In this document: positions 1-8,370 of the stretch, piece after piece
Position numbering within the stretch: the stretch's first letter is position 1
Layout: every line of letters starts with the position of its first letter
Assembly (NCBI RefSeq): GCF_028993635.1
Contig: NZ_CP118631.1
Location: 4,464,001-4,528,000 of the forward strand
Reading direction: 5' to 3'
Source of the DNA: Mucilaginibacter sp. SJ
GTDB lineage: Bacteria; Bacteroidota; Bacteroidia; Sphingobacteriales; Sphingobacteriaceae
DNA length: 64,000 nt
Notes under the pieces: model-generated
The model's input: only the letters and a program-made list of their open reading frames with translations
Databases searched by the model: none
What the model was told of the DNA's origin: nothing
Position numbers and translations under genes: made by a program

Positions 1-606
1 CTCTTTCATGTAAACATCCAGTTCCTTCTCGCTCATGCCCAGCATCCTGAAGGCAAAAGGCTTAACAAGTTTCAAGTCAGACGAGATAGAATCGCCTACA
101 CCAGGGTACTGGATCTTAACTGCAAGCTTTTTGCCATTTAGCTCCGCCTGGTGAACCTGGCCTATCGAAGCTGCATTGGTTGAGCGGATATTGAATTTAT
201 CAAAAATCTGATCGGGGTTTTTACCAAAATACTTCCTGAATGTTTGCACAATAAGTGGTCCCGAAAGCGGCGGCGCATTGTATTGCGATTGAGTAAACTT
301 ATCAACATAAGCTTGCGGCAGCAGGTTTTTATCCATGCTGAGCATTTGCGCTACCTTGAGCGCGCTACCTTTAAGCTCACTTAATGATTGATAGATATCA
401 GCGGCATTATCCTCGTTCAACTCCGATTTATCCAGATCAGGGTTGAATAGCTTTTTGGAGTAATGCTTAATATAATTGCCGCCAATTTTAATGCCTGTTT
501 TTACAAATTTGGCCGACCGCTGTACTTTGGTAGTGGGTATGCTATTTTGTTCGGGAGCCCCCTCTAAATCTCCCCCGGAAGGGGAGACTTTCTCTTTATC
601 TTCCAT
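1..606 (-). CDS. AarF/UbiB (ABC1) family kinase, N-terminal part
   Basis: The first 202 residues of an atypical protein kinase-like protein of the AarF/ABC1/UbiB family; the rest lies beyond the left edge. It starts at the ATG at 604-606 (MEDKEKVSPSGG). Visible landmarks are the family's KxGQ-like region, here KGSALKVAQMLS, the stretch NAASIGQVHQA, and the nucleotide-binding strand lysine in LAVKIQYPG. Family members are ATPases or kinases linked to quinone biosynthesis or lipid homeostasis. It lies 6 nt downstream of the TetR-type gene and is probably co-transcribed with it. Oddity: residues about 6-17 are encoded by a copy of a G/C-rich palindromic repeat (557-591) that is related to intergenic repeats a few hundred bases away. 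Confidence 0.85.
   Translation of the reverse strand, partial: MEDKEKVSPSGGDLEGAPEQNSIPTTKVQRSAKFVKTGIKIGGNYIKHYSKKLFNPDLDKSELNEDNAADIYQSLSELKGSALKVAQMLSMDKNLLPQAYVDKFTQSQYNAPPLSGPLIVQTFRKYFGKNPDQIFDKFNIRSTNAASIGQVHQAELNGKKLAVKIQYPGVGDSISSDLKLVKPFAFRMLGMSEKELDVYMKE
557..591. repeat. REP-like palindrome inside the AarF coding region
   Basis: The sequence has the arms CTCCCC and GGGGAG around a short centre. Its flanks (CTCTAAAT and GACTTT) resemble those of the paired repeats at 1283-1318 and 1361-1396. It is read in frame as the extreme N-terminus of the AarF protein. Confidence 0.55.
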
Positions 607-612
607 ATTATT

Positions 613-1266
613 TTAAAATCCCATCTTATCCTTTATCCCACCATTTTGCACCAAAAACTTACCATATTCAAAAAGGTTATCGATAGGTGAGCGTTGAAAA
701 AGATCAAAAGTTACATTAATGCCTTTTTCGATGGCCTCATCGGTTTTCTCAAAGCCTGCCGAGTTATCGTTGATCCAGAAGTTAAGTACGAAGACAAACT
801 GGATCCATAACGCGTCTTTATACTTTTTGGAGAAGTATTTACGATCGCTTAGTTCGGTGCTTTCAATTCCTTCCTTCAAAATCTCATCTGCAAAGCCCTC
901 AAAAAGGTCTTTCAGCAGACTGAATACCCTGGGCGTAGTAAAACCTTTGGGCTGCTTTTTAATGCTGTAAACCGCGAAGCTGCGGCTGCTTTTCAACAAC
1001 TCAAAAAAACCGTAAAAAAATGATAAAGCTTTTTCACGTGCTGTATAGCCTTCCCAAACTTCCTGTGCACGGATCTCGGCCAGTGTTTTGGTGGCAAAAC
1101 CAGCCCAAATGCCCTGCTCAACCGCCTCAAACGAACCGTAGAACTGGTAAAATTCGGCTTCGCTCATTTCATTTTGCTTAGCGAAGATATAAACCGACTT
1201 AGGCTGTTCGCCTTCGGTTAATACATAATCGATATACGCGGTCTGGATGCTTTCGATAGTTGCCAT
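613..1266 (-). CDS. TetR/AcrR family transcriptional regulator
   Basis: A 217-residue protein. Residues about 5-50 form the N-terminal helix-turn-helix (…YIFAKQNEMSEAEFYQFYGSFEAVEQ…), matching the TetR pattern in which the recognition helix is followed by YxxFxS. The remainder is an all-helical TetR C-terminal ligand or dimer domain rich in Phe, Tyr and Trp. It is followed after 6 nt by the AarF/UbiB kinase gene on the same strand, so the two are probably one operon and the regulator may control it. The target and ligand cannot be told from sequence. A paired palindromic repeat lies just upstream, between this gene and thioredoxin. Confidence 0.8.
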   Translation of the reverse strand: MATIESIQTAYIDYVLTEGEQPKSVYIFAKQNEMSEAEFYQFYGSFEAVEQGIWAGFATKTLAEIRAQEVWEGYTAREKALSFFYGFFELLKSSRSFAVYSIKKQPKGFTTPRVFSLLKDLFEGFADEILKEGIESTELSDRKYFSKKYKDALWIQFVFVLNFWINDNSAGFEKTDEAIEKGINVTFDLFQRSPIDNLFEYGKFLVQNGGIKDKMGF

Positions 1267-1282
1267 GTTGATTGGGATTTAA

Positions 1283-1396
1283 GCCTCACCTAAATCCTCT
1301 CCAAGGGAGAGGACTTTTGAATTGATATGTTAAAATTTAAAAGTCTCAATTAATCATATAAACTCCCTCTCCAAAGGAGAGGGCCGGGGGTGAGGC
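1283..1396. repeat. Paired inverted REP-like repeats
   Basis: Two copies of one element (1283-1318 and 1361-1396) face each other. Each begins with GCCTCACC at its outer end and carries an inner palindrome CTCTCC...GGAGAG. They enclose about 42 bp of A/T-rich sequence. The right copy ends on the first base of the thioredoxin stop codon. The pair could fold into one long hairpin in RNA and may serve as the transcript end for trxA, but its form is that of a dispersed REP/BIME-type element. Confidence 0.7.
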
Positions 1397-1692
1397 TATA
1401 AAAACTGCTCCACCACCTGTTGCAGTTGTCTGGCCTGCACTACACCGCTTTGGCGCCATTTGCTTTGCCCTTTTTGAAAAATCATAAGCGTTGGTACGCT
1501 TTGTATGCGGTAAGCACTGGCTGCTGCAGGGTTTTTGTCGATATCTATTTTGATGATCTTTACTTTATCACCTAACGCTGTTTTAACATCGTGCAGTATA
1601 GGTGGCATCATTTTACAAGGCCCACACCACTCGGCCGAAAAATCGACCAGCACCGGTGTTTCTGATGCTATTATTTCCTGGAAATTTGCCAT
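1396..1692 (-). CDS. trxA: Thioredoxin
   Basis: A 98-residue cytoplasmic thioredoxin. The active site WCGPCK has its redox cysteines at about residues 23 and 26. The fold-typical strand VLVDFSAEW precedes it, and the cis-proline region SVPTLMIFQKGQ follows. The length is normal for the family. It reduces disulfides in ribonucleotide reductase, MsrB and other targets; nrdAB and msrB are elsewhere in this window. The stop codon abuts a palindromic repeat. A TAAATTTG box at 1819-1826 (minus strand) is a possible promoter element, which would imply a leader of about 120 nt that contains copies of a TTCATGG-type repeat. Confidence 0.93.
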   Translation of the reverse strand: MANFQEIIASETPVLVDFSAEWCGPCKMMPPILHDVKTALGDKVKIIKIDIDKNPAAASAYRIQSVPTLMIFQKGQSKWRQSGVVQARQLQQVVEQFL

Positions 1693-1707
1693 AAGTATTT
1701 TGTTAGT

Positions 1708-1810
1708 TGTTCATGGTTCATGGATGATGGTTCATAGTTTTCAGGTTGTTGCTACTGAAGTCTGTTAATTACTACTAATCATTGCTATGAACTATGATCC
1801 ATGAACTATA
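1708..1810. repeat. TTCATGG/CTATGAACT degenerate repeat tract
   Basis: Reiterated short units (GTTCATGG, GGTTCATAG, CTATGAACTATG, CCATGAACTATA) appear on both strands, so the tract can fold on itself. A similar tract is seen at 50,595-50,738. It lies in the space between thioredoxin and the divergent esterase gene. Confidence 0.5.
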
Positions 1811-1893
1811 CGCTACTTCAAATTTAACCATTAACCCGCGTAAAAGTTTAGTGTATTAATGATGAACCCTCATCTATGAGTTATATTTACTTT

Positions 1894-2775
1894 ATGCAAA
1901 CAAAACTAAGCACTTACCTATTCCTGGTACTCTTTGCGCTCCCTTTTGCGGGTGTGGCCCAGGACGCTGTTATACCGCTGTGGCCAAAAGGAGCACCGGG
2001 CTTTGAAAGCCGCCGCAACGAGCCAGAGCAGGCTAAGGACTATTGGGTTAAAAATATCCATAATCCATCACTTACTGTTTTTGTGCCGCCGAAGGATAAA
2101 GCTAATGGCGCCGCGGTGGTGATATGCCCGGGCGGTGGCCATCGTTTGCTGGTATACACTGCCGAAGGCGTTGATCCTGCAAAATATCTTAATACTTTGG
2201 GTGTTACCGTTTTTGTACTGAAATATCGTTTGGGCAGGGATACACTATCGCCATACAAAATTGATGTACATGCCAAACAGGATGGCTACCGCGCTATGCG
2301 GCTCGTACGCAGCAAAGCGGCAGAATATGGGGTGGATACAACCCGTATCGGGATGATGGGCTTTTCGGCCGGGGGCGAAGTGGTTGATATGGTGGCGTAT
2401 GGCGAGGGCAAAGGTGATTCGAAAGCGCCCGACCCGATAGACAGGCTAAACGCCCGCCCGTCGTTTTTGATCCAGATTTATCCGGGACCGCTTTATATCC
2501 CTGATAAATTGCCCTATAATGCCCCACCGGCGTTTTTATTGGCAGCTAATGATGATGTTTGCTGTTCGCCACCGGTAATAAAACTTTTGCAGCGTTACCG
2601 CGAAGCAAAGATACCGGTTGAGGTACATATTTATACCCAGGGCGATCATGGCTTTAATATGGGTTACCGCTCAAAGCTGCAAAGTATTAGTACCTGGCCG
2701 CAGCGTATGGCCGACTGGCTAAGCGACAATAATTATTTGCATCCCGCCGTGGCAAAAAGGATGAAACTTCATTAA
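1894..2775 (+). CDS. Secreted alpha/beta hydrolase (esterase, BD-FAE/Abhydrolase_3-like)
   Basis: About 293 residues from the ATG at 1894. An upstream in-frame ATG at 1876 exists, but the shorter start gives a cleaner signal peptide (MQTKLSTYLFLVLFALPFAGVAQ-type). The nucleophile elbow is GFSAGG, the oxyanion loop is PGGGH, the acid candidate lies in the LAANDD region, and the histidine is in GDHGF near the C-terminus. The set fits small carboxylesterases often linked to polysaccharide deacetylation in Bacteroidota. The substrate is unknown. It stands alone, divergent from trxA. Confidence 0.82.
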   Translation: MQTKLSTYLFLVLFALPFAGVAQDAVIPLWPKGAPGFESRRNEPEQAKDYWVKNIHNPSLTVFVPPKDKANGAAVVICPGGGHRLLVYTAEGVDPAKYLNTLGVTVFVLKYRLGRDTLSPYKIDVHAKQDGYRAMRLVRSKAAEYGVDTTRIGMMGFSAGGEVVDMVAYGEGKGDSKAPDPIDRLNARPSFLIQIYPGPLYIPDKLPYNAPPAFLLAANDDVCCSPPVIKLLQRYREAKIPVEVHIYTQGDHGFNMGYRSKLQSISTWPQRMADWLSDNNYLHPAVAKRMKLH

Positions 2776-2875
2776 GCGTTCAACAGAAAGGAATAAAAAA
2801 GAGAGGCATATGCATGACTTAACAGCATAGCCTCTTCTTTTAACAATAGCCCTTATTGTACCCCTACGTTCGGGA

Positions 2876-3712
2876 CTAATGTATCTTGTAACAGCTTTCG
2901 GTAAAAGCTGTGCGTTTTGACGCGGCATAAACTACGCGGTTGTGCAGCTGATAACCACTGATGATGCTTTTCATCATCCGCTCCAGGATTACGCCGGTTT
3001 GGTTGTCAATTACATATACCCCGTTGGTATTGCTGTTGGTATAGCCGCCGGTAATGGCGCTTTCAAAAATCACCGTCGTTGTTTTGTCAGTAAGTTTATC
3101 TACCCAAAAAGTGTTTTTAGTTTTTTGCCCGTTCACAATTGTTGAGTCGGCCCAGGTATAGCCGGGTTTAAGTGATTGGGTTATCACAAAATCGGCCAGC
3201 AGCCCAAGAGTTGTGCCTTTTACAATTTGCTCCTGCTGTAAACCGGTAAAGGCTGTCAGTGTATCATTTGTAAATTGAAGCGCCGGATCGGTAACATCAG
3301 TTACGATTCCATTTTTATTGATGCTTACCGAAGCAACTTTACCGGCAATGTTGTTAAGAGCTTTTGCTATTACCGAGCTGTCATTAGCGGGCTTGTCTGA
3401 ACTATACTCCAGTTTTTTACCCATGGCATCAACCGTATCGGCAATGTGTTTGGTGGTAACTGCAAGGTTAAACCCCTGGCCGGTGGCGTCAATAACATCA
3501 TACACTTTGGTAGTTGATGAAAAGCTGTTGATGTTAAACTTTTGATCGCCGCGCTGCAGTACGGTGTTTGAACTTAAAAAGGAGGTGCGCTGAAACTGAT
3601 CGCCTTTTTTAAAGGCAAATGTACGGTGAGCCGTTTGCGCGCTGCTTAAAGCTGATATGCCGGTAAGCAGTACTGCTAAAATGGTCTTAAGCTTTGATAT
3701 TTGCGGTTTCAT
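2876..3712 (-). CDS. Secreted protein of unknown function (DUF6263-like)
   Basis: 278 residues with a signal peptide (cleavage near ALSSAQ) followed by a soluble beta-rich domain without recognisable catalytic residues. The pattern AKALNNIAGKVASVSINKNGIVTDV and the C-terminal GYTNSNTNGVYVIDNQTGVILERMMKS resemble Bacteroidota DUF6263-type proteins, but that assignment is from memory and tentative. Transcription is leftward; the gene ends about 100 bp from the convergent esterase. It is probably exported to the periplasm or outer surface. Confidence 0.65.
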   Translation of the reverse strand: MKPQISKLKTILAVLLTGISALSSAQTAHRTFAFKKGDQFQRTSFLSSNTVLQRGDQKFNINSFSSTTKVYDVIDATGQGFNLAVTTKHIADTVDAMGKKLEYSSDKPANDSSVIAKALNNIAGKVASVSINKNGIVTDVTDPALQFTNDTLTAFTGLQQEQIVKGTTLGLLADFVITQSLKPGYTWADSTIVNGQKTKNTFWVDKLTDKTTTVIFESAITGGYTNSNTNGVYVIDNQTGVILERMMKSIISGYQLHNRVVYAASKRTAFTESCYKIH

Positions 3713-3787
3713 GTAATTTTTAATTTAAATGAGAACAAGTTTTTTAATCCACGGCAGTTAAATTTAACTGCCGTGGATTGGTCCTGA

Positions 3788-4252
3788 TTAATGCAACGGT
3801 TTTAAACCCGGTATTGGCGGCACTGGCGGAATCGGTGGCACTGGCGGAATCGGCGGTACCGGCGGTATTGGTGGCACTGGCGGAATCGGCGGTACCGGCG
3901 GTATTGGTGGTACCGGCGGAATCGGCGGCACTGGCGGAATCGGCGGTACTGGTGGAATCGGCGGCACCGGCGGTATTGGCGGCACCGGTGGAATCGGCGG
4001 TACCGGCGTTATTGGCGGCACCGGCGGAATTGGTGGTACCGGTGGAATGGGCGGCACTGGCGGAATTGGTGGTACCGGTGGAATGGGTGGTACCGGCGGG
4101 ATCGGTGGCACCGGTGGAATCGGCGGTACCGGCGGGATTGGGGGCGGTACATTCCAATCCGATTGATTGTTTCTGCTCTGTGCAGAGGCCCGATTGGTAC
4201 TTATGGCCAAAGTTGCGGACGCGACTAATGCTGCTATGATTATCTTTTTCAT
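3788..4252 (-). CDS. Secreted Pro-Pro-Ile-Pro-Pro-Val hexapeptide repeat protein
   Basis: 154 residues. Residues 1-25 form a signal peptide ending ASA-Q. After a linker (SRNNQSDWNV), about 113 residues consist of roughly 19 tandem PPIPPV units with a single visible variant (one ITP in place of IPP). The protein ends PGLKPLH. The predicted form is a polyproline-II rod with no catalytic function. It begins 48 bp after the barrel-like gene on the same strand, so the two are likely co-expressed. The in-frame signal peptide and the lysine-rich start make this the coding frame; other frames are open across the tract only because the DNA repeat length is a multiple of three. Confidence 0.72.
   Translation of the reverse strand: MKKIIIAALVASATLAISTNRASAQSRNNQSDWNVPPPIPPVPPIPPVPPIPPVPPIPPVPPIPPVPPIPPVPPIPPVPPITPVPPIPPVPPIPPVPPIPPVPPIPPVPPIPPVPPIPPVPPIPPVPPIPPVPPIPPVPPIPPVPPIPGLKPLH
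3809..4147. repeat. 18-bp minisatellite encoding PPIPPV
   Basis: About 19 tandem 18-bp units (GGCGGTACCGGCGGAATC type) differ mostly at third codon positions on the minus strand. The hexapeptide is conserved while the DNA varies, which indicates selection on the protein. Copy number is expected to vary between strains by slippage. Confidence 0.9.
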
Positions 4253-4300
4253 AGATTTTATATATTTTAATGAATAATTAATTTTTTTACTGGGAAAGAA

Positions 4301-5152
4301 TTATCGTCGGTTTAGGGAGAGCGGGTAACCGATAGAGAATACCATATTGGCCTTATCATTGGTATACCGTGTAAGGTTTGCAACCCCCACCGCTAAACTT
4401 AAAGGCACGGGGAATGGCCTGACGCCTGCCGAAATACCGAGGTTCATACCGGTCCATTCGGCATTTACGTTTACGTGCTGAATAAGCTCGTAGGATATGC
4501 TGCCAAACACAGCGGTGCCATGTTTTCCTTTGCCTGCAGCAATATCTTTCGGGCTTTTTTCATAAAACCTGCCGCTCCCGATGCCAATTGTATAACTAAG
4601 CCTGGAACAGCCTGGCGTTAATGATTTAATAGTTTGCACAGCGTGGCTTACAGCCATATAAAAGGTTGAGCCAGACGCATCTGATTGTCTTACATCCGCA
4701 AACATTTGCAATGCGCCGGCCGAGATACTTGTTCCTGCAAATAATTTGCGGCTTATAATAAAGTTCCCGGAAAAATTCCTGAGCCTGTGCACATCAGTCA
4801 TATTTAAACTGGCGGCAAAGTTTATTGCTTTTACTGGGTTGCCAACACAGGCGCCTACCGAGGCAATCAAATCGGCTTTGTTATCACGATATACTTCGGG
4901 ATAAGTGGCGCCAAGGCCACCAAAAAGGTAAGTGCCGTATCCGCCAAAACCCGATGGTATTAAAATGCCGCCGGGGGCATCGCTGGGGTATAGCTCACTT
5001 TGCGCTTGTGTGGTTTGCAGGTTTGTTTGAGGCATAGGCGCCAGGAAATCATCTATTTTTTGCGTAAGTTCTTTTTCGAACTGGTTTTGACTGAAAGCGG
5101 CTTGTGCACTTAAACATAGTGCAGTAACAACACAGCCAATAAGTATCCGCAT
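4301..5152 (-). CDS. Predicted exported barrel-like protein, function unknown
   Basis: About 283 residues from the ATG at 5152, which begins directly with a signal peptide (MRILIGCVVTALCLSAQAAFSQ). Longer starts at 5170 and 5224 are possible but would put hydrophilic residues before it. The mature part alternates glycine and aromatic residues in short amphipathic strands (GGYGTYLFGGLGATYP, AVFGSISYELIQHV, LSLAVGVANLTRYT) and ends in an aromatic-rich strand, consistent with a small outer-membrane barrel. Similar uncharacterised proteins occur in other Bacteroidota. The PPIPPV repeat gene follows 48 bp downstream. Confidence 0.6.
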   Translation of the reverse strand: MRILIGCVVTALCLSAQAAFSQNQFEKELTQKIDDFLAPMPQTNLQTTQAQSELYPSDAPGGILIPSGFGGYGTYLFGGLGATYPEVYRDNKADLIASVGACVGNPVKAINFAASLNMTDVHRLRNFSGNFIISRKLFAGTSISAGALQMFADVRQSDASGSTFYMAVSHAVQTIKSLTPGCSRLSYTIGIGSGRFYEKSPKDIAAGKGKHGTAVFGSISYELIQHVNVNAEWTGMNLGISAGVRPFPVPLSLAVGVANLTRYTNDKANMVFSIGYPLSLNRR

Positions 5153-5565
5153 ATTGGTTTTGAAAATCATGTTAGTAAACAGGTTAGGTAATGGTATTAA
5201 TAATTGTAGTAAACAGATCAGCACTATCCGGCAATGATCTAATGTAGGTAATTTGCCTGCAAAAAAACAACGGACAATCTTTTGTTTTCAGATAAAATAA
5301 CCCGTTGAACAGGGGGGAGGATGACTGTCATAATAAAATTTAACGTGCTGCTGTTTGCAGGCGTTACACCAGAGGTACATAATTGTGGCTTTTTCATTGT
5401 GATTTGATTGTTTTTATATCACAAGTTTACGGAGCCCCGGAAGGGTACACAATACAAAGTAGTTTGTATTTTGAATATATAAGAAAAGAAAGTGTATAAA
5501 ATGCAAATCCCCTTCAATACATACGCAAAGAAGGGGACAGTGTCGTAAAAATTATAATTGCAGTT
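5153..5565. other. Intergenic region with an inverted repeat
   Basis: Leader of the barrel gene plus spacer. It holds a perfect 8-bp inverted repeat AATACAAA/TTTGTATT at 5451-5470, a candidate operator, and the terminator of the upstream phosphodiesterase gene at 5508-5537. I see no further coding potential. Confidence 0.5.
5508..5537 (-). terminator. Hairpin after phosphodiesterase gene
   Basis: The arms TCCCCTTC/GAAGGGGA lie 28 bp beyond the stop codon of the leftward gene and are followed on the minus strand by an interrupted T-run (TTTGCATTTT). Confidence 0.6.
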
Positions 5566-6810
5566 CTATTTCTTCTCATCCAACACAACCCACCTGTTCA
5601 CGGTATTATTCAATCCTTCTATAACAACTTTATAAAATTTGGAAGGCATATTTTTAACATCAACCAGCACATGCTCATTAGTAACCGGCACAGTAGCTAA
5701 CAGCTTATAATCATCGGCCTTACCTTCTTTAAAAGTGTTATCGGCTGCTAACCAAACCTTAACACTGCCTTTAGGGTCAAGCGCTTTCCATGTGATATCC
5801 AATGAGCCCTGCACATAATTGGCAGCAGGTTCTGCCACTGATAGCGGACCGATAAGCGAGATGCCATCCATCTCACGTTGTTGTGCTTCGGGTACTTTTA
5901 CATTTAAAAAACTATTGATGGAAGGCGTTATATCAACAATACCCGGGGTATAGAATTTAGCATAGTTATTAAGCGGGCGGTAGCTGGTAACCATCCAGGT
6001 TGAGCGCTGGCGGGTGCTTTGACCGCCATGGTTTTTACCGGTTGCTTCGTCGCGGCCATGATCTGTTGTGATAAAAATCAGCCAGTCTTCTTTAAAATGT
6101 TGCTTCCGGTATTGTATTGCTGCCCAGATTTTGCCTGCCTGGGCATCCATTTTTTCAATAGCATCATAATATTGCGGGCTATCGCCGTATTTATGCCCCA
6201 TATCATCGGTATATTCCAGGTATACCCATGAAAGGTCGGGAGCTTTATCTTTAATACAATCTGCTGCCGCTGCTGCTACCTGCTCATCTATCAGGCGCAT
6301 ATAGTTCCCGGCTTTATCATGCGGAAATTTAACGGTATCCAGTTCATAACCATCATAAACATAATCGGGATGGATATTACCTGCTTCAGGGAGTTTATCG
6401 CCAATCAGCTTGGTGCGGTTATCTGTCCAGCTGCTAAATACGGCTGTTTTTTTATTGGGATAAGCGTTTTTAAACATCCTGAATATATTCCAGTAATTAT
6501 AGTTGGGCGCCTTAATATCGTTGCCCCAAACGTTGTGTTTGTTAACCCAGGTAGCAGTAAGTAAACTGTTATAACCATTTGCCGATATGGTTGGCGTTTG
6601 CGAATAACCGCCTTTTTCGCCGCCAACATGCGCACGGAGGTAGGTACCCTGCTTGGCTATCAGTTTCAGGTTAGGGGTATTCAATTTTTCAATAACATCT
6701 GCGGGGATGCCATCAGCAATGATAAAGACTGCTTTGCGGGTTTGGGCGGCGGTATTCAGCCTCGCCAATATCAGGAAGACAAAAGCTGCGGTTTTAAGTA
6801 GATTTCGCAT
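5566..6810 (-). CDS. Secreted type I phosphodiesterase/nucleotide pyrophosphatase family protein
   Basis: 414 residues with an N-terminal signal peptide (…ARLNTAAQ). The alkaline phosphatase superfamily metal ligands can be followed: Asp in IIADGIP (about residue 33), a nucleophile Thr in YSQTPTIS (about 72-74), Asp/His in YTDDMGHKYGD, and the DH pair in TTDHGRD followed by NHGGQS. The C-terminal about 90 residues form an extra beta domain (SLDITWKALDPKGSVKVW…). It probably hydrolyses phosphodiesters or pyrophosphates outside the inner membrane. Single gene, leftward, with a hairpin terminator after it. Confidence 0.85.
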   Translation of the reverse strand: MRNLLKTAAFVFLILARLNTAAQTRKAVFIIADGIPADVIEKLNTPNLKLIAKQGTYLRAHVGGEKGGYSQTPTISANGYNSLLTATWVNKHNVWGNDIKAPNYNYWNIFRMFKNAYPNKKTAVFSSWTDNRTKLIGDKLPEAGNIHPDYVYDGYELDTVKFPHDKAGNYMRLIDEQVAAAAADCIKDKAPDLSWVYLEYTDDMGHKYGDSPQYYDAIEKMDAQAGKIWAAIQYRKQHFKEDWLIFITTDHGRDEATGKNHGGQSTRQRSTWMVTSYRPLNNYAKFYTPGIVDITPSINSFLNVKVPEAQQREMDGISLIGPLSVAEPAANYVQGSLDITWKALDPKGSVKVWLAADNTFKEGKADDYKLLATVPVTNEHVLVDVKNMPSKFYKVVIEGLNNTVNRWVVLDEKK

Positions 6811-6963
6811 CGGTACAAGTGAGTGTTTTTTTGAAGGACTAAATTACGGTGTTTTAAAAGTACAGGAGTTAAAAAATTGTTATGCTTTTTGGGCCGTTAA
6901 ATTTTTAACGAGCTGTAGCGTAAATGATTTACAGGCCGTAATGTAATTATAAACCTATCAGCC

Positions 6964-8196
6964 ATGACGCGCAAACTAACCTTACTTTGTTTTGGAATTT
7001 TAGCCATAACCGCCTGTAAAAAGGGAGGTATCAGCCCTGTTAATAAAGATCCGGGTAAAGACCTGGTGCTTTCCGCAACCGAACAGCAACAGATTGGACC
7101 CGGTAATGCTTTTACCTTAAAGCTTTTCAGCGCTAATGTAAATAGCCTTGACGCGGATAAAAACCTCATCATTTCGCCATTAAGCGTAAGCTTTGCCATA
7201 GGGATGACCAGTAACGGCGCCAGCGGGCAAACCCTTACAGATATCCGCAAAACCATGGAGTTTAGCAGTTTTACCGAAGATCAGGTTAATAGTTACTATC
7301 ATAATCTCATTACAAACCTCCCCGATCTCGATCCAAATACTACACTTAAAATAGCCAATTCCATTTGGTATGCTAATAATTTTACGGTGCTGCCGGCATT
7401 CCTGAAAACCAATACCGATTTTTATAATGCCGAAGTAAAAACCCTCGATTTTAGCAATGAATCAGCATCCCTAACTACTATTAATGGTTGGGTAAGCCAG
7501 CAAACTAATAGCAAGATTCCAAAGATCCTTGATAAAATTTCGGATGGGGCCCGGATGTACCTCATCAATGCCATTTATTTTAAAAGCATATGGAAAACCC
7601 GTTTTGATGCGAAAGAAACCTTTAAGGCGCCATTTCGCTTGTCAAATGGCGGCACTGTACAAGCTGATTTTATGACCAATAGCCATGCCGACTTTAAAAG
7701 CGCGTATTATAATGGTACAAACGTGGTTGAACTGCCTTATAGTAACAGTAAATACAGCATGATATTGATGATGCCCGATGAAGATATAAAAAGCTTTGCG
7801 CAGGGCCTTGATTCAAATAAATGGAATTTACTGATGGGTAAACTCACCGCCGGTAAATCGGACATTACCATGCCCAGGTTTAAATTTAGCTATGATATTA
7901 CGCTGAATGATATTTTAAAATCATTAGGGATGAGCATTGCCTTTAGCGATATGGCTGATTTTAGTCGCATTAACGCGGGTGGCGGCCTTACTATATCCGA
8001 GGTAAAACACAAAGCATATATTGATGTGAATGAAGACGGTACCGAAGCCGCGGCGGTAACATCTGTTGGGATAGTGACCACGGCAGCCCCACCAACTCAC
8101 GTTTTTAATAAACCTTTCATTTTTGCGATACGTGAAATGAAAACCGGGCTGATACTATTTGAAGGGATCGTGAGAAACCCGGCGCTGAGTGAATAA
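6964..8196 (+). CDS. Serpin family protease inhibitor, lipoprotein
   Basis: 410 residues. A lipobox ends at Cys18 (GILAITAC), so it should be lipid-anchored, probably at the cell surface. The serpin fold is complete: NLIISPLSVSFAIGMTSNGASG, the WVSQQTNSKIPKIL helix F region, the breach NAIYFKSIWKTRF, ISEVKHKAYIDVNEDGTEAAA and C-terminal FNKPFIFAIRE. The hinge GTEAAAVT (P15-P8, about 359-366) keeps small residues and predicts an inhibitory serpin. Counting 14 residues from Gly359 places P1-P1' at about Thr373-Ala374, which would suit an elastase-like or subtilisin-like target. No protease gene is adjacent. Confidence 0.93.
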   Translation: MTRKLTLLCFGILAITACKKGGISPVNKDPGKDLVLSATEQQQIGPGNAFTLKLFSANVNSLDADKNLIISPLSVSFAIGMTSNGASGQTLTDIRKTMEFSSFTEDQVNSYYHNLITNLPDLDPNTTLKIANSIWYANNFTVLPAFLKTNTDFYNAEVKTLDFSNESASLTTINGWVSQQTNSKIPKILDKISDGARMYLINAIYFKSIWKTRFDAKETFKAPFRLSNGGTVQADFMTNSHADFKSAYYNGTNVVELPYSNSKYSMILMMPDEDIKSFAQGLDSNKWNLLMGKLTAGKSDITMPRFKFSYDITLNDILKSLGMSIAFSDMADFSRINAGGGLTISEVKHKAYIDVNEDGTEAAAVTSVGIVTTAAPPTHVFNKPFIFAIREMKTGLILFEGIVRNPALSE

Positions 8197-8370
8197 AGTG
8201 TGCTGGGGGTATATGTTACAAGCTTTCACAAATAGTAATGGAACTTTCAATTGTAAAACACTTAGATTTACGATTGACTTAAGACCTGCTATTCAAAACA
8301 TCGGCAGTGGTAAATTCTTCAGTGTGAAGTGGTTGTTTGTGATTGGAGATTAGGGTTAGTTTTTTAACAC

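Noticed and set aside
3809..4147. Possible CRISPR array
   Set aside because: Units are contiguous 18-bp repeats without spacers and code for a hexapeptide; no cas genes are near.
3744..4239. Long ORFs in other frames of the PPIPPV repeat (Thr/Ala/Gly-rich leftward; Val/Pro/Ala-rich rightward)
   Set aside because: They exist only because an 18-bp repeat without stops stays open in several frames. They lack signal peptides and start inside or next to the repeat.
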